The notes under the pieces: generated by a model
What the model was told of the DNA's origin: nothing
Seen by the model: only the letters and a program-made list of their open reading frames with translations
The model's database searches: none
Assembly: GCF_030150205.1 (NCBI RefSeq)
Contig: NZ_JASLGT010000011.1
Location: 62,001-126,000 of the forward strand
DNA length: 64,000 nt
Direction of reading: 5' to 3'
From: Niabella sp.
GTDB taxonomy: Bacteria; Bacteroidota; Bacteroidia; Chitinophagales; Chitinophagaceae
Shown here: piece after piece, positions 50,959 through 59,472 of the stretch
Numbering within the stretch: the first letter of the stretch is position 1
Layout: every line of letters starts with the position of its first letter
Program-made: the position numbers and the translations under genes

Positions 50959-53031
50959 TTAGTTACCGGATATCCCGGTAACTTTTATAGTCTTCGATGC
51001 ATTGGTTGCACCGTCTTTGTCTACCTGAACCACGCGTATATAAAGCGCACTGTTCCGGTCAGCAATAGACTTTGTGTTCTTGCTGCAGGAGGTGATAACG
51101 GTTCCGGTTATAAGAAGAAGCGTTGCTGCTCCAACAAACCGGTTGCGACGGTACTGCGGCAGAAACAGCAACCCGGCAAGTAAAAAAGTAATACCCGCCA
51201 TCGATGCGGCGCCTGCCATTGACCGGCTGAAATTGTATTGAAGTTCCGCTGTTGAATTGCCATTTGGTGCTTTTGATGCTACAGAACCAAGACTTGTAAA
51301 ATGCACACCATCTATTGAACCTTCGATTTCAAAATGATCGTTTTGTTGCTCCATAAGTGTGCTCCAGTTAACGATCAGCTGCCCGTTTAGCCAATAGGCA
51401 GTTACCGGTCCAAACATAACCGGCAGTGCTGTGTCCCATTTGACGGTGTAAATACCAGGTGTGCTGCTTTGTTTGCCGGCTGCATCTACAAAGCTGTATT
51501 TGAAAGCGGTTTCGGTGGTGCCGCCCTGCAGGTTGGTAAACGATAACAACGAAGGATCAAACTGGTCAATGGTTTGACCGGCGGTTACCGGGCTGTTGTT
51601 GTAATACAACGTGCCATTGGTTGGCAGCTCTGTGATCACGATTGGGTTGGCATTTCCAAGGGCACCGTCTTCTGCATCATGGCCACTTACCGCTGTGGTA
51701 AGGGTCCCCTGCGGAATGGTGCCGCCAGATGGGGTGGAAATGGTTTGTTCCTTATTGTCGGAGACGGGCATTTGTTCGATACCGAAATTTGCATTGGTTA
51801 CATTGCTATTGAGTTGTACATTGGTCAGTATGCCATCTGCATTACCATCATTGCCTGCGTCGGTACCCAGGTTTTCCCCGGTGGCCGTCCAGCCTTCGGG
51901 AAGCACAACACCGGCAAAACGATCACCTGCCGTAACAGGGTCTTTCGTAATAGCAATAGCGTAACCAGCGCTCAATACATTGGTAAAACTATAGCTGCCA
52001 TTGGCATTTACGGGCGCTACTGCCAGTACGTTACCGGTAGCGGGATCGATCAAAACGGCATTCAGACCACCGGCGTTCGTACCCGGGCCATTAACGGTAT
52101 TGTCACTCATGCCGTTGGCGTCGTTAAACACATTGCCGCTGATATCATAGGTAGTAAGAGACACACCTACCAGTAATGCGTCGCCGTTAAATTTGCTGGT
52201 TGAGCTCCACACAGTACCTTGTCCATCCCCGCTCAAATATACCTTAAACGTAAGCGTGGTAATATTGTTTCCATTAACCCGTATACTGCCGGAAGAGGCA
52301 GCCGGGGCCGTATTGCCGGTGGTTGAATTATAAGTGCCGGCGGAGTTATCAATTTTTTTTCCGGTTACACGGAAAAAATTATTGCCTGCCAGCCGCGATA
52401 TGGTATAAGGATCCGTAAGTTCAAAACCTGCGGCAAAACCTAAGGTTCCGCTGTTGCTGTTCAATTGAAAAAAGCCCCCCATCCCGGTGAAATGAATCAC
52501 CGGATTATTTACAGGGCGGGAAAAGGTAAGCGTAAGATCGCCGTAGTAAATGTCTTTAGTATTGGTTGCGATCTTATTGCTTCCGTTGCTATTGATCAAC
52601 GCGTCTGCAATGGTCATCAGCTCCACGCCATAGTCGTTGGTAATATCAATGGCGGGTGTAGCTCCCCCGGTGGCATAGTGCATGTTTTGGGAATTGCTGA
52701 TCGAATTCATCAGCGGGTACAATGCATTGGCTACGGGCGCATTGCCATTGGTGGCGCCGTTTACAGTAGTGCCAAATACCAGGCCTGGCAGGCTGGCACC
52801 TTCTACAGTAGTATATTGTTGATTGCTTAGCTTGTAGGTTACCTTGGTAGTTGGATTGTATACGCCGGCGTTTCCATTATAGAAAGTAATGGTTTGATCA
52901 TTTGTGGAAGGGCCGCTTCCGGTAGGCCCGCCGCCGTTTTCAAATTTCAGGGAGCGCTGGGCAAAGGATAATTTTACTGCAAAGAGCGTTAACAGGAGGA
53001 GGGCTTTTCGGCTGATCAACTTTGTATTCAT
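50959..53031 (-). CDS. Large secreted protein with SdrD-like B domain and unusual C-terminus
   Basis: 690 residues. Signal peptide ends KLSFAQ. Residues about 25-290 are a Gly/Asn/Thr-rich beta region of unknown kind. A SdrD B-like (prealbumin-type) domain covers about 293-400 (YDISGNVFNDANGMSDN, AVLIDPATGNVLAVA, GSYSFTNVLSAGYAI, NFGIEQMP). After a cadherin-like segment comes a fibronectin-like domain common at the C-terminus of Bacteroidota exported proteins (VNWSTLMEQQNDHFEIEGS, DGVHFTSLGSV). That domain is broken by two hydrophobic helices (about 608-625 and 635-650, the second ending ITSC) before resuming with LYIRVVQVDKDG. It may anchor the protein to a membrane. No ligand can be named. 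Confidence 0.75.
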   Translation of the reverse strand: MNTKLISRKALLLLTLFAVKLSFAQRSLKFENGGGPTGSGPSTNDQTITFYNGNAGVYNPTTKVTYKLSNQQYTTVEGASLPGLVFGTTVNGATNGNAPVANALYPLMNSISNSQNMHYATGGATPAIDITNDYGVELMTIADALINSNGSNKIATNTKDIYYGDLTLTFSRPVNNPVIHFTGMGGFFQLNSNSGTLGFAAGFELTDPYTISRLAGNNFFRVTGKKIDNSAGTYNSTTGNTAPAASSGSIRVNGNNITTLTFKVYLSGDGQGTVWSSTSKFNGDALLVGVSLTTYDISGNVFNDANGMSDNTVNGPGTNAGGLNAVLIDPATGNVLAVAPVNANGSYSFTNVLSAGYAIAITKDPVTAGDRFAGVVLPEGWTATGENLGTDAGNDGNADGILTNVQLNSNVTNANFGIEQMPVSDNKEQTISTPSGGTIPQGTLTTAVSGHDAEDGALGNANPIVITELPTNGTLYYNNSPVTAGQTIDQFDPSLLSFTNLQGGTTETAFKYSFVDAAGKQSSTPGIYTVKWDTALPVMFGPVTAYWLNGQLIVNWSTLMEQQNDHFEIEGSIDGVHFTSLGSVASKAPNGNSTAELQYNFSRSMAGAASMAGITFLLAGLLFLPQYRRNRFVGAATLLLITGTVITSCSKNTKSIADRNSALYIRVVQVDKDGATNASKTIKVTGISGN

Positions 53032-53375
53032 TGTGTTTATTTTTTGCGTTTGGGAAATTACCCGGTTCCTTTTTTTCAGGCATACCGGGTCCTTGCACAG
53101 TACCGGAGGATTTCCGGTGCTGCGTTATGAGGAACAGAAAATAGAAGCGATGTATAAACTGCTTACAGGTGGGGTTGTTTATTCTTTATAGACAAGTATG
53201 CATTTTCTATTTTTCAAATGCCTGCTTTTAAGGGCAACAAAAATAGTGGCTTTCGCAAGTACGAAGTATGAGTTTTGGAAGGGAGTTATAATTATTATAA
53301 CACTTATAATAATTTGTGTAAATCAGAGGCGGTGTTTACCGGGTGTGTTGTGTTGATTGAGGGCCGGTTCATAAA
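53032..53375. other. Upstream region of the 690-residue protein gene
   Basis: 344 bases without a gene. A hairpin GTACCGGA/TCCGGTGC-like pair (53099-53124) and AT-rich stretches are visible, but no consensus promoter, RNA gene or repeat can be called with confidence. Confidence 0.4.
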
Positions 53376-53404
53376 AAAAGCTGTCCAGGAACTGAACAGC
53401 TTTT
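53376..53404. terminator. Terminator of the coiled-coil protein gene
   Basis: Stem AAAAGCTGT/ACAGCTTTT with an 11-base loop; T-run on the minus side (TTTTTTTAT) right after the minus-strand gene end at 53433. Confidence 0.85.
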
Positions 53405-53432
53405 CATAATCGTAATCGGTTCGTGCTACCGC

Positions 53433-54434
53433 TTATCCGAAGATTCCTTTTCTCAGGTTACGGATTCCTTCACCGATTTTAAATCCGTTATGGTATACTT
53501 CAATTTTATAATCTCCATGTGTGAATCCGTCCGGGTTACGGATGGGGAAGGACACCCCTTTACGTGTTCCCTGCTCGTATTCCACCGGTACTTTTGCTGT
53601 AAAGTTGCGGTCGCCGTCCTGGCGGGTTGTCATGGATCCGGAAGATAATTGTGCATTCTGAACCACCTGTCCCTTTGGATCGGTAACTACTACGTAAAGA
53701 TCTGCGGGGCCGGAAGTGGTAATCCGGTTCTCTACATTAAACGCAATACGCAGCATATCTACTTTACGGGCAAAATTGGTTTCCTTTTCTTTGCCATTGC
53801 GTTTTTCCTTTAGCGGGGTAATGGACATACCGGAGGCAGACAGTGTGCTTCCTACGTCTACCGTACTGGCCAGTTCATCATTCTCCTTACTTCTTGTATC
53901 CAGGTTCTGACTCAGAATATCTTTTTCCGCTGTTAAATGGGTGTTCTTGGCTGTCAGCTCCATATTCTCGCCTTTCAGCTGTGCTACCTGGGCCTCCAGC
54001 CGGCCAATCTGACCATTCAATTCTCCGATCAGGTGACGTGCTCTTTGGAGGTCAGAAGCGGAAGCTTTTTTATCATTCAGAATTTTGTTGATCTCCGTCT
54101 TACGGTCATCGATTTCTTTTTGAAGGGCGGTTTTTTCACCCTGCAAACTATTATTCGCACCGGTAATAGAATCCAGTCGCATCTCTGCAAGGTTGAACAT
54201 TTGCCGGAGTGAATCAGACTCAGACATCACAGTGGCTACTTCAGGATTGGTGCCCTGCGATGTTCCGGTGCTGCCGGGCGCATTCTTACTCCATAAGATA
54301 TAGCCCCAGGTACCTAACAGAGCGGCCACCAGTAAACCGATTAATACGTTTCTACCAGTATTATTGCTATTGGGATTGCCAGAAGGAGAACCGGTTGTTT
54401 GTGAAGAAGCGGAAGGGTAATTCGTATTTGCCAT
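53433..54434 (-). CDS. Membrane-anchored coiled-coil protein, unknown
   Basis: 333 residues from ATG 54434; an ATG three codons earlier (54443) is also possible. A Ser/Asn/Gly-rich cytosolic tail (about 1-27) precedes one helix (VLIGLLVAALLGTWGYILW, about 30-48). A long coiled coil follows (about 70-190; SLQGEKTALQKEIDDRKTEI, GRLEAQVAQLKGENMELTAK), then a C-terminal beta domain (MLRIAFNVENRITTSGPADL, YVVVTDPKGQVVQNAQLSSG, DYKIEVYHNGFKIGEG). I do not recognise a named family. The design suggests an envelope spacer or sensor. Confidence 0.8.
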   Translation of the reverse strand: MANTNYPSASSQTTGSPSGNPNSNNTGRNVLIGLLVAALLGTWGYILWSKNAPGSTGTSQGTNPEVATVMSESDSLRQMFNLAEMRLDSITGANNSLQGEKTALQKEIDDRKTEINKILNDKKASASDLQRARHLIGELNGQIGRLEAQVAQLKGENMELTAKNTHLTAEKDILSQNLDTRSKENDELASTVDVGSTLSASGMSITPLKEKRNGKEKETNFARKVDMLRIAFNVENRITTSGPADLYVVVTDPKGQVVQNAQLSSGSMTTRQDGDRNFTAKVPVEYEQGTRKGVSFPIRNPDGFTHGDYKIEVYHNGFKIGEGIRNLRKGIFG

Positions 54435-54631
54435 AATCTTCAAAATTTAATTTTAATCGTTTTTTTATAGTGTATGAATTTAACTTTTCCGGAAATATAT
54501 ATTATAAAATAGATATGTGCGGGTACTAATTATGATTGTAAACAGAAATTATGCCAAACGACTTTTTTCTTAAAAACATATGCGTATTTATATAATATTT
54601 ACAAATTGTTAAAAACGCTATCTTGCACTTT

Positions 54632-55627
54632 ATGAGCGTGGAAAAAATTCTTGGCGAATGGAAGAAAAATATTTACAAACCTGTTTATTGGCTTGAGGGC
54701 GAGGAAGATTACTATATTGATCAGCTGGTTAATTATGCGGAGACGTGTATCTTAACGGAGAGTGAGGCTTCGTTTAATCTGACTATTTTTTACGGGAGGG
54801 ATGCCGCCTGGGCGGATATTGTAAATGCCTGCCGGAAGTACCCGATGTTTTCAGACAGGCAGGTGGTGATCCTTAAAGAGGCGCAGCAGCTGCGGGAAAT
54901 GGAGAAACTGGAAGTGTATCTGAACCAGCCTTTGAGTTCAACCATATTTATAGTAGCCTATAAAGAAAAAAAGCTGGATGCCCGTACAAAGTTTGCAAAG
55001 CTGGTAAAGGAACATTCGGAGTTTTTGAGTACAAAAAAAATCTATGACAGCGCCCTGCCGGAATGGGTAAACGCTTATGTGGCCCAATTGCAGTATACCA
55101 TTTCACCCAAGGCTACGATGTTGCTGGTAGATCATATCGGAAATGATCTGGCCCGTATTGAAAATGAGATTCAAAAGATCCTGATCAATCTGAAAACGCG
55201 CACGGCCATTACCGAAGAAGATGTAGAGAACTTTGTAGGCATCAGTAAGGACTTTAATATTTTTGAATTGCAAACAGCAGTGGCTAACAGGGATCTGGCA
55301 AAAGCCATGCGGGTGATCCGGTACTTTGGAGATAATCCTAAAGCGGCACCCATCCAGCTGGTACTGCCTTCGCTTTATGCTTTTTTTAGTAAGGTGTTTA
55401 TGGTTTTTGGAGCTTCGGGCCCGGAAGATGCCATTGCCAAACAGATCGGCGTAAACGGTTTCTTTTTTAAAAGTTATGCGCAGGCTTCCCGTACCTACGG
55501 ATATGAGGGGGTTGAAAAAATATTACTTTTATTGCACCAGTATAATTTACGAAGCATTGGAATCAATGCCACAAGGATCGAAGATGAATCGCTGTTGAAG
55601 GAAATGGTGGTGAAGATGATGATTTGA
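54632..55627 (+). CDS. holA: DNA polymerase III subunit delta
   Basis: 331 residues from ATG 54632 (a TTG three codons earlier is in frame). Clamp-loader subunit that opens the sliding clamp. Characteristic segments are KPVYWLEGEEDYYIDQLV, NACRKYPMFSDRQVVILKEA, FVAYKEKKLDARTKFAKLV-like text (IFIVAYKEKKLDARTKF), LVDHIGNDLARIENEIQKI and ISKDFNIFELQTAVANRDLA. Length is normal. Confidence 0.93.
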   Translation: MSVEKILGEWKKNIYKPVYWLEGEEDYYIDQLVNYAETCILTESEASFNLTIFYGRDAAWADIVNACRKYPMFSDRQVVILKEAQQLREMEKLEVYLNQPLSSTIFIVAYKEKKLDARTKFAKLVKEHSEFLSTKKIYDSALPEWVNAYVAQLQYTISPKATMLLVDHIGNDLARIENEIQKILINLKTRTAITEEDVENFVGISKDFNIFELQTAVANRDLAKAMRVIRYFGDNPKAAPIQLVLPSLYAFFSKVFMVFGASGPEDAIAKQIGVNGFFFKSYAQASRTYGYEGVEKILLLLHQYNLRSIGINATRIEDESLLKEMVVKMMI

Positions 55628-55804
55628 GTAATTTGAAAATTTGGGAATTTGAAACAGCTTTCAGCCACCAGTTATCAGTTTTCAGTCTTCAGTTATCAGT
55701 ATTGCATGTACTCTCGCGATCGGTGATCCGGCACCAGGTATCAAACGGATCTAACCCGCCACGGCGGGCAAGCCTGAAACGTTGAACCTCCAACCTGAAA
55801 CTTC
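55628..55804. repeat. Degenerate intergenic repeat, copy A
   Basis: The gap between holA and the trans-sulfuration gene holds AATTTG repeats, a CAGTT(A/T)TCAGT-type array (55669-55700), the hairpin CCCGCC-AC-GGCGGG (55755-55768), and a 20-base block GCACCAGGTATCAAACGGAT (55731-55750) that recurs with two changes at 57640-57659. Confidence 0.55.
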
Positions 55805-56983
55805 CTAAGCCTTCTCCAACGCCTGCTCAATATCATAAATGATATCATCCACATGTTCCAGGCCTACCGAAATACGGATCAGTCCGGGTGTAATACCCAC
55901 GGCAAGCTGATCTGCCGGTGGAACTTTAGAATGCGTGGTGCTGGCCGGGTGCGAGGCTATACTTCGCGAATCACCCAGGTTAGGGGTTAGCGACAACAGC
56001 TCCAATGCATCCATGAACCGGCGGCCGCTTTCCAGTCCGCCATTTAATTCAAAGCAAACAATACCACCACCGGCTTTCATTTGCTTTTTCGCAATCTCGT
56101 ATTGAGGATGTGAGGGGAGGAACGGATATTTTACCCATGTTAATTTAGGATGGTGCTCAAAATGTTTGGCCACCGCCAGCGCGTTTTCCGAATGCCGCTG
56201 AATGCGTACATCCAGGGTTTCTAGGCTTTTTGAAAGCACCCAGGAGTTAAAAGGGGAGAGCGCGGGTCCCATATTCCGGCAGAAAAGATAAATATCATGG
56301 ATCAGCTCTTTTTTGCCCACTATCACGCCACCCAGCACACGGCCCTGCCCATCGAGCCATTTAGTGGCCGAATGGATCACCAGGTCTGCTCCAAAATCAA
56401 CAGGTGTTTGCAATACCGGTGTGGCAAAACAATTGTCTACATTATAAATGATGCCATGCTTGCGGGCCAGTTGGCCTACTGCCTCCAGGTCGATCAATTC
56501 CAACTGAGGGTTGGTGGGTGTTTCCAGGTAGATCATCCTGGTATTGGGGCGGATGGCGGCTTCCCAGGATGTGATATCATCTGTGGGAACAAGGGTGTAT
56601 TCGATGCCAAAGCGTGGCAGGAATTTCGTTACAACGGTATTGGTACCACCAAACATCGACCGGCTGCAAAGCAGGTGATCTCCCGCCTTTAACAGTCCGA
56701 AAAACGACATAGAAACAGCGGCCATGCCGCTTGCTACGGCAAAACCGGCTTCGGCCTTTTCAAGCAATGCCATCTTGTTGGCAAACTCATCTACATTGGG
56801 ATTGCTATACCGGCTATAAATATTGGCGTCGATCTCATCGGCAAAAGCTGCGCGCATATCTTCTGCCGAATTAAATGCAAAACTACTGGTAAGATAAAGA
56901 GGGGCAGAATGTTCCATTTGCGCACTGCGCTCCATCTGGGCACGGATTGCCAGTGTAGACGGATGTAATTTTCTATTACTCAT
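55805..56983 (-). CDS. Trans-sulfuration family PLP enzyme (O-succinyl/O-acetylhomoserine sulfhydrylase or cystathionine lyase type)
   Basis: 392 residues. Cys/Met metabolism PLP family. The PLP lysine is in IHSATKWLDGQGRVLGG, with YSRYSNPNVDEFANKM, SGMAAVSMSFFGLLKAGDH, YLETPTNPQLELIDLEAV and the C-terminal GLIRISVGLEHVDDIIYDIE all typical. The sequence looks most like MetZ-type homoserine sulfhydrylases, but lyases share these motifs. No other sulfur gene is in the same operon. Confidence 0.9.
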   Translation of the reverse strand: MSNRKLHPSTLAIRAQMERSAQMEHSAPLYLTSSFAFNSAEDMRAAFADEIDANIYSRYSNPNVDEFANKMALLEKAEAGFAVASGMAAVSMSFFGLLKAGDHLLCSRSMFGGTNTVVTKFLPRFGIEYTLVPTDDITSWEAAIRPNTRMIYLETPTNPQLELIDLEAVGQLARKHGIIYNVDNCFATPVLQTPVDFGADLVIHSATKWLDGQGRVLGGVIVGKKELIHDIYLFCRNMGPALSPFNSWVLSKSLETLDVRIQRHSENALAVAKHFEHHPKLTWVKYPFLPSHPQYEIAKKQMKAGGGIVCFELNGGLESGRRFMDALELLSLTPNLGDSRSIASHPASTTHSKVPPADQLAVGITPGLIRISVGLEHVDDIIYDIEQALEKA

Positions 56984-57028
56984 TATAATGAATGAAAAAT
57001 TGAAATATCTTATTTTAAATGTTGGTAA

Positions 57029-57066
57029 TAAATAATTTATAGATCATTAACTGAATAAATTATTTA
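57029..57066. repeat. AT-only 12-bp inverted repeat
   Basis: Arms TAAATAATTTAT and ATAAATTATTTA around a 14-base loop, between OsmC and the trans-sulfuration gene. Could be an operator near the latter's promoter; function unknown. Confidence 0.5.
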
Positions 57067-57091
57067 TAAAAAAAGCTGGCCGGTCTGACCA
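57067..57091 (-). terminator. Terminator of the OsmC gene
   Basis: On the minus strand, stem TGGTC/GGCCA (one G-T pair), loop AGACC, followed by GCTTTTTTTA. Confidence 0.6.
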
Positions 57092-57098
57092 TAATAAA

Positions 57099-57530
57099 TT
57101 ATACGCCCTCGGGATGAACGATCACTTTAGTACGGATATTTGCTCCGGCTTTAGTAAGCGTTACAGCTACTGAGCAATATTTGTTCATAGAAATATCCAC
57201 GGCCCGTTGTGCCTTTCCTTCATCTACATTGCCTGTTATTTCAAATACCAGGTCGATCTCCTTCCAGAGAGATGGTTCTACTCCCGCTTCCCGCTCGCCG
57301 GTTACCGTTACCGAATAATCTTTTATGTCCTGGCGTTGCTTCTTCAGGATGCTGATTACGTCGATGCTGGCACAACCGGCAAGTGCGTTTAACAACACCT
57401 GCATGGGACGCGCTCCATATTCGGTGCCACCCATTTCCGGGTTGCTATCCAATTTTATTACTGTTCCGTTCTCATTGATGGTATCAAAACCATAATCACC
57501 ACTCACTCTTTTTAATGCAACTTTTGCCAT
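57099..57530 (-). CDS. OsmC-family protein
   Basis: 143 residues. OsmC/Ohr proteins detoxify organic hydroperoxides or handle reactive sulfur through two cysteines. Both are present: LLNALAGCASIDVISILKKQ and MNKYCSVAVTLTKAGANI. GGTEYGARPMQVLL is also typical. Closer to the YhfA/OsmC-like branch than to Ohr. The location next to a sulfur amino acid enzyme gene may be accidental. Confidence 0.92.
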   Translation of the reverse strand: MAKVALKRVSGDYGFDTINENGTVIKLDSNPEMGGTEYGARPMQVLLNALAGCASIDVISILKKQRQDIKDYSVTVTGEREAGVEPSLWKEIDLVFEITGNVDEGKAQRAVDISMNKYCSVAVTLTKAGANIRTKVIVHPEGV

Positions 57531-57574
57531 GTGCTCATTTGTTTAGGTTGCAAAATTATTTGAAAACATTGAGA

Positions 57575-57710
57575 ATTTGAAAATTTGAATACCGATGGAT
57601 TCCAGCCGTCAGGTTTCAGTATTCAGTTTTCACAAAGGAGCACCAGGTATTAAATGGATATGCGTGAAACTTGAAACAGCTTTTCAGTCATTAGTGTTGT
57701 ACACCATGTA
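57575..57710. repeat. Degenerate intergenic repeat, copy B
   Basis: Between OsmC and panC: AATTTGAAAATTTGAAT (57573 onward), TTTCAGTATTCAGTTTTCA, and GCACCAGGTATTAAATGGAT at 57640-57659, which matches 18 of 20 bases of the block in copy A. A third shorter form (ACACCATGTATCAAAACGTA) overlaps the panC stop at 57701-57720. Confidence 0.55.
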
Positions 57711-58586
57711 TCAAAACGTATTTAACCTGGTACCCGGATGAAGCTCCATATTGTCAATCAGCCGAACGGCGCCCAGGAAGGCCGCAATAAGACCGGTAAC
57801 CGGTGTTTGACTGTCCCAGCGGGTACAGGCTTCCAGGGTATGGGTGTTGGCAATGGAGATATAATCCGGACGGAATCCTTCGGCGACTAACCGTTGCCGG
57901 GCCGTTTCCAGCAGGGAGCTAAGATCGCCAGCCGTTAATTGTTCCTTCAGGTATGTTAATGTTTGATAAATGGCCGGCGCCTTTTGAAGCTCTTCAGCAC
58001 TAAGGCGGGTATTCCGGCTGCTCATGGCCAAACCACTGGGTTCGCGCAGGGTAGGGACGGTATGCATCCGGATCCGGTTAAAATCGGGATTTAAGGCAAT
58101 CAGCTGTTCAATCACCTTGCACTGCTGCAGGTCTTTTTGTCCAAAAAAAACATGATCCGGATCCATTGTATAAAAAAGACGGCTCACCACATGGGCTACG
58201 CCCTGAAAATGCCCCGGACGGTATTTCCCTTCCAGGATATATTCCAGGTGCCCAAGATCATAATGAGGAGGATGGGCAGTACCGGAAGGATATATCTCTT
58301 CAACATCGGGATAAAAAACGGCGTCGCAGCCATGTAATTCCAGCAACTGAAGATCTTTTTCAATGGTACGCGGATATTTTTCAAGGTCTTTGGGATCGTT
58401 AAACTGGGTGGGATTTACGAAGATGCTGCATACCGTAAAATCCGAATGTTGCCGGGCCGCCTGTACCAGGCTGATATGGCCAGCATGCAGCGCACCCATC
58501 GTGGGAACAAAGCCAATTTCCTGTTTTTTATCGTGTAAATCAGCAATAAAACCCTGAATATCACACTTCTTTTTGAATAAACGCAT
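57711..58586 (-). CDS. panC: Pantothenate synthetase
   Basis: 291 residues. ATP-dependent joining of pantoate and beta-alanine, the last step of pantothenate synthesis. The class motifs are VPTMGALHAGHISLVQAA near the N-terminus, VCSIFVNPTQFNDPKDLEKY, HFQGVAHVVSRLFYTMDPDH, VFFGQKDLQQ, and GLAMSSRNTRLS. Divergent from the starch-synthase-like gene. Start ATG 58586. Confidence 0.95.
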   Translation of the reverse strand: MRLFKKKCDIQGFIADLHDKKQEIGFVPTMGALHAGHISLVQAARQHSDFTVCSIFVNPTQFNDPKDLEKYPRTIEKDLQLLELHGCDAVFYPDVEEIYPSGTAHPPHYDLGHLEYILEGKYRPGHFQGVAHVVSRLFYTMDPDHVFFGQKDLQQCKVIEQLIALNPDFNRIRMHTVPTLREPSGLAMSSRNTRLSAEELQKAPAIYQTLTYLKEQLTAGDLSSLLETARQRLVAEGFRPDYISIANTHTLEACTRWDSQTPVTGLIAAFLGAVRLIDNMELHPGTRLNTF

Positions 58587-58659
58587 CCTGCAAAATAGAA
58601 TATTCGCACCAATTTTGGCTATAATAATGTACCTTTGCAGCCTTTAAAGTTTGTAAAAC

Positions 58660-59472
58660 ATGTCAGCAAAGAAAAGAATTTTATTTATAGCCAATGAAAT
58701 GTCACCCTATCTTGAATTGACAGAATTCTCCGAAACAGTTAACAAACTTGCCATAAAAGCCAATGACAATGGATTTGAAGTGCGGTGTATTATGCCCCGT
58801 TTTGGCAGTATTAATGAACGCCGGCACCGGCTGCATGAAGTGGTTCGGCTTTCGGGGATCAATGTTACGGTAGATAATGATGACATGCCATTGCAGATTA
58901 AAGTGGCTTCTTTGCCCAGCGCGCGCCTGCAGGTTTACTTTTTAGAAAACGAAGAGTTGTTTAAGCGCAAAACGCTTTTTCATGATGAAAACGACCAGTG
59001 GTTTGATGATAATGACCTGAGAACGGTTTTTTATTGCAAAGGCGCCCTGGAAACCGTAAAAAAATTCGGCTGGTCGCCAGACATCATTCATTGCAGCGGC
59101 TGGATGACCGGACTGATTCCGGCGTATCTGAAAACAGTTTACAAAAAAGAACCGGTATTTGCCCATAGTAAGATCGTATATACCATCGGTGAAACGACGT
59201 TCAAAGAAAAACTGGGAAAAGAGTTTATACAAAAGGCACTTATTCATCCGTCTTTAAAGGAAAAAGACCTGGATGTATACAAGGAGGGAACCAACGTGGC
59301 ACTGATGCGGGGAGGCGCTACTTTTTCCGATGCCATTAGCTTTGGCTCCGCAGATGTAGATAAAAAGCTGGTTACGGAATTTTCAAAAGTGCGCGGAAAA
59401 AAGACCCTTCCGTTTAAAGAAGACTCCGATTTAACAGAGTATTTACAACTGTATCACGATCTTGCGAGCTGA
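58660..59472 (+). CDS. Glycogen/starch synthase-like protein, GT5 N-terminal domain only
   Basis: 270 residues. The N-terminal half of GT5 enzymes is recognisable: ILFIANEMSPYLELTEFSET (with a Leu-Glu pair where KxGGL is usual), VRCIMPRFGSINERRHRL, and SPDIIHCSGWMTGLIPAYLK. The C-terminal GT-B half with the nucleotide-sugar site is absent, so catalysis as a true glycogen synthase is doubtful. Such short proteins are common in Bacteroidota next to panC/panD and DUF4270 genes. A -7 box TACCTTTG (58630-58637) lies upstream. Its stop overlaps the DUF4270 start (TGATG). Confidence 0.82.
   Translation: MSAKKRILFIANEMSPYLELTEFSETVNKLAIKANDNGFEVRCIMPRFGSINERRHRLHEVVRLSGINVTVDNDDMPLQIKVASLPSARLQVYFLENEELFKRKTLFHDENDQWFDDNDLRTVFYCKGALETVKKFGWSPDIIHCSGWMTGLIPAYLKTVYKKEPVFAHSKIVYTIGETTFKEKLGKEFIQKALIHPSLKEKDLDVYKEGTNVALMRGGATFSDAISFGSADVDKKLVTEFSKVRGKKTLPFKEDSDLTEYLQLYHDLAS

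Noticed and set aside
51574..52176. 200-codon plus-strand frame opposite the 690-residue protein gene
   Set aside because: Shadow caused by biased codon use in the Gly/Asn/Thr-rich gene.
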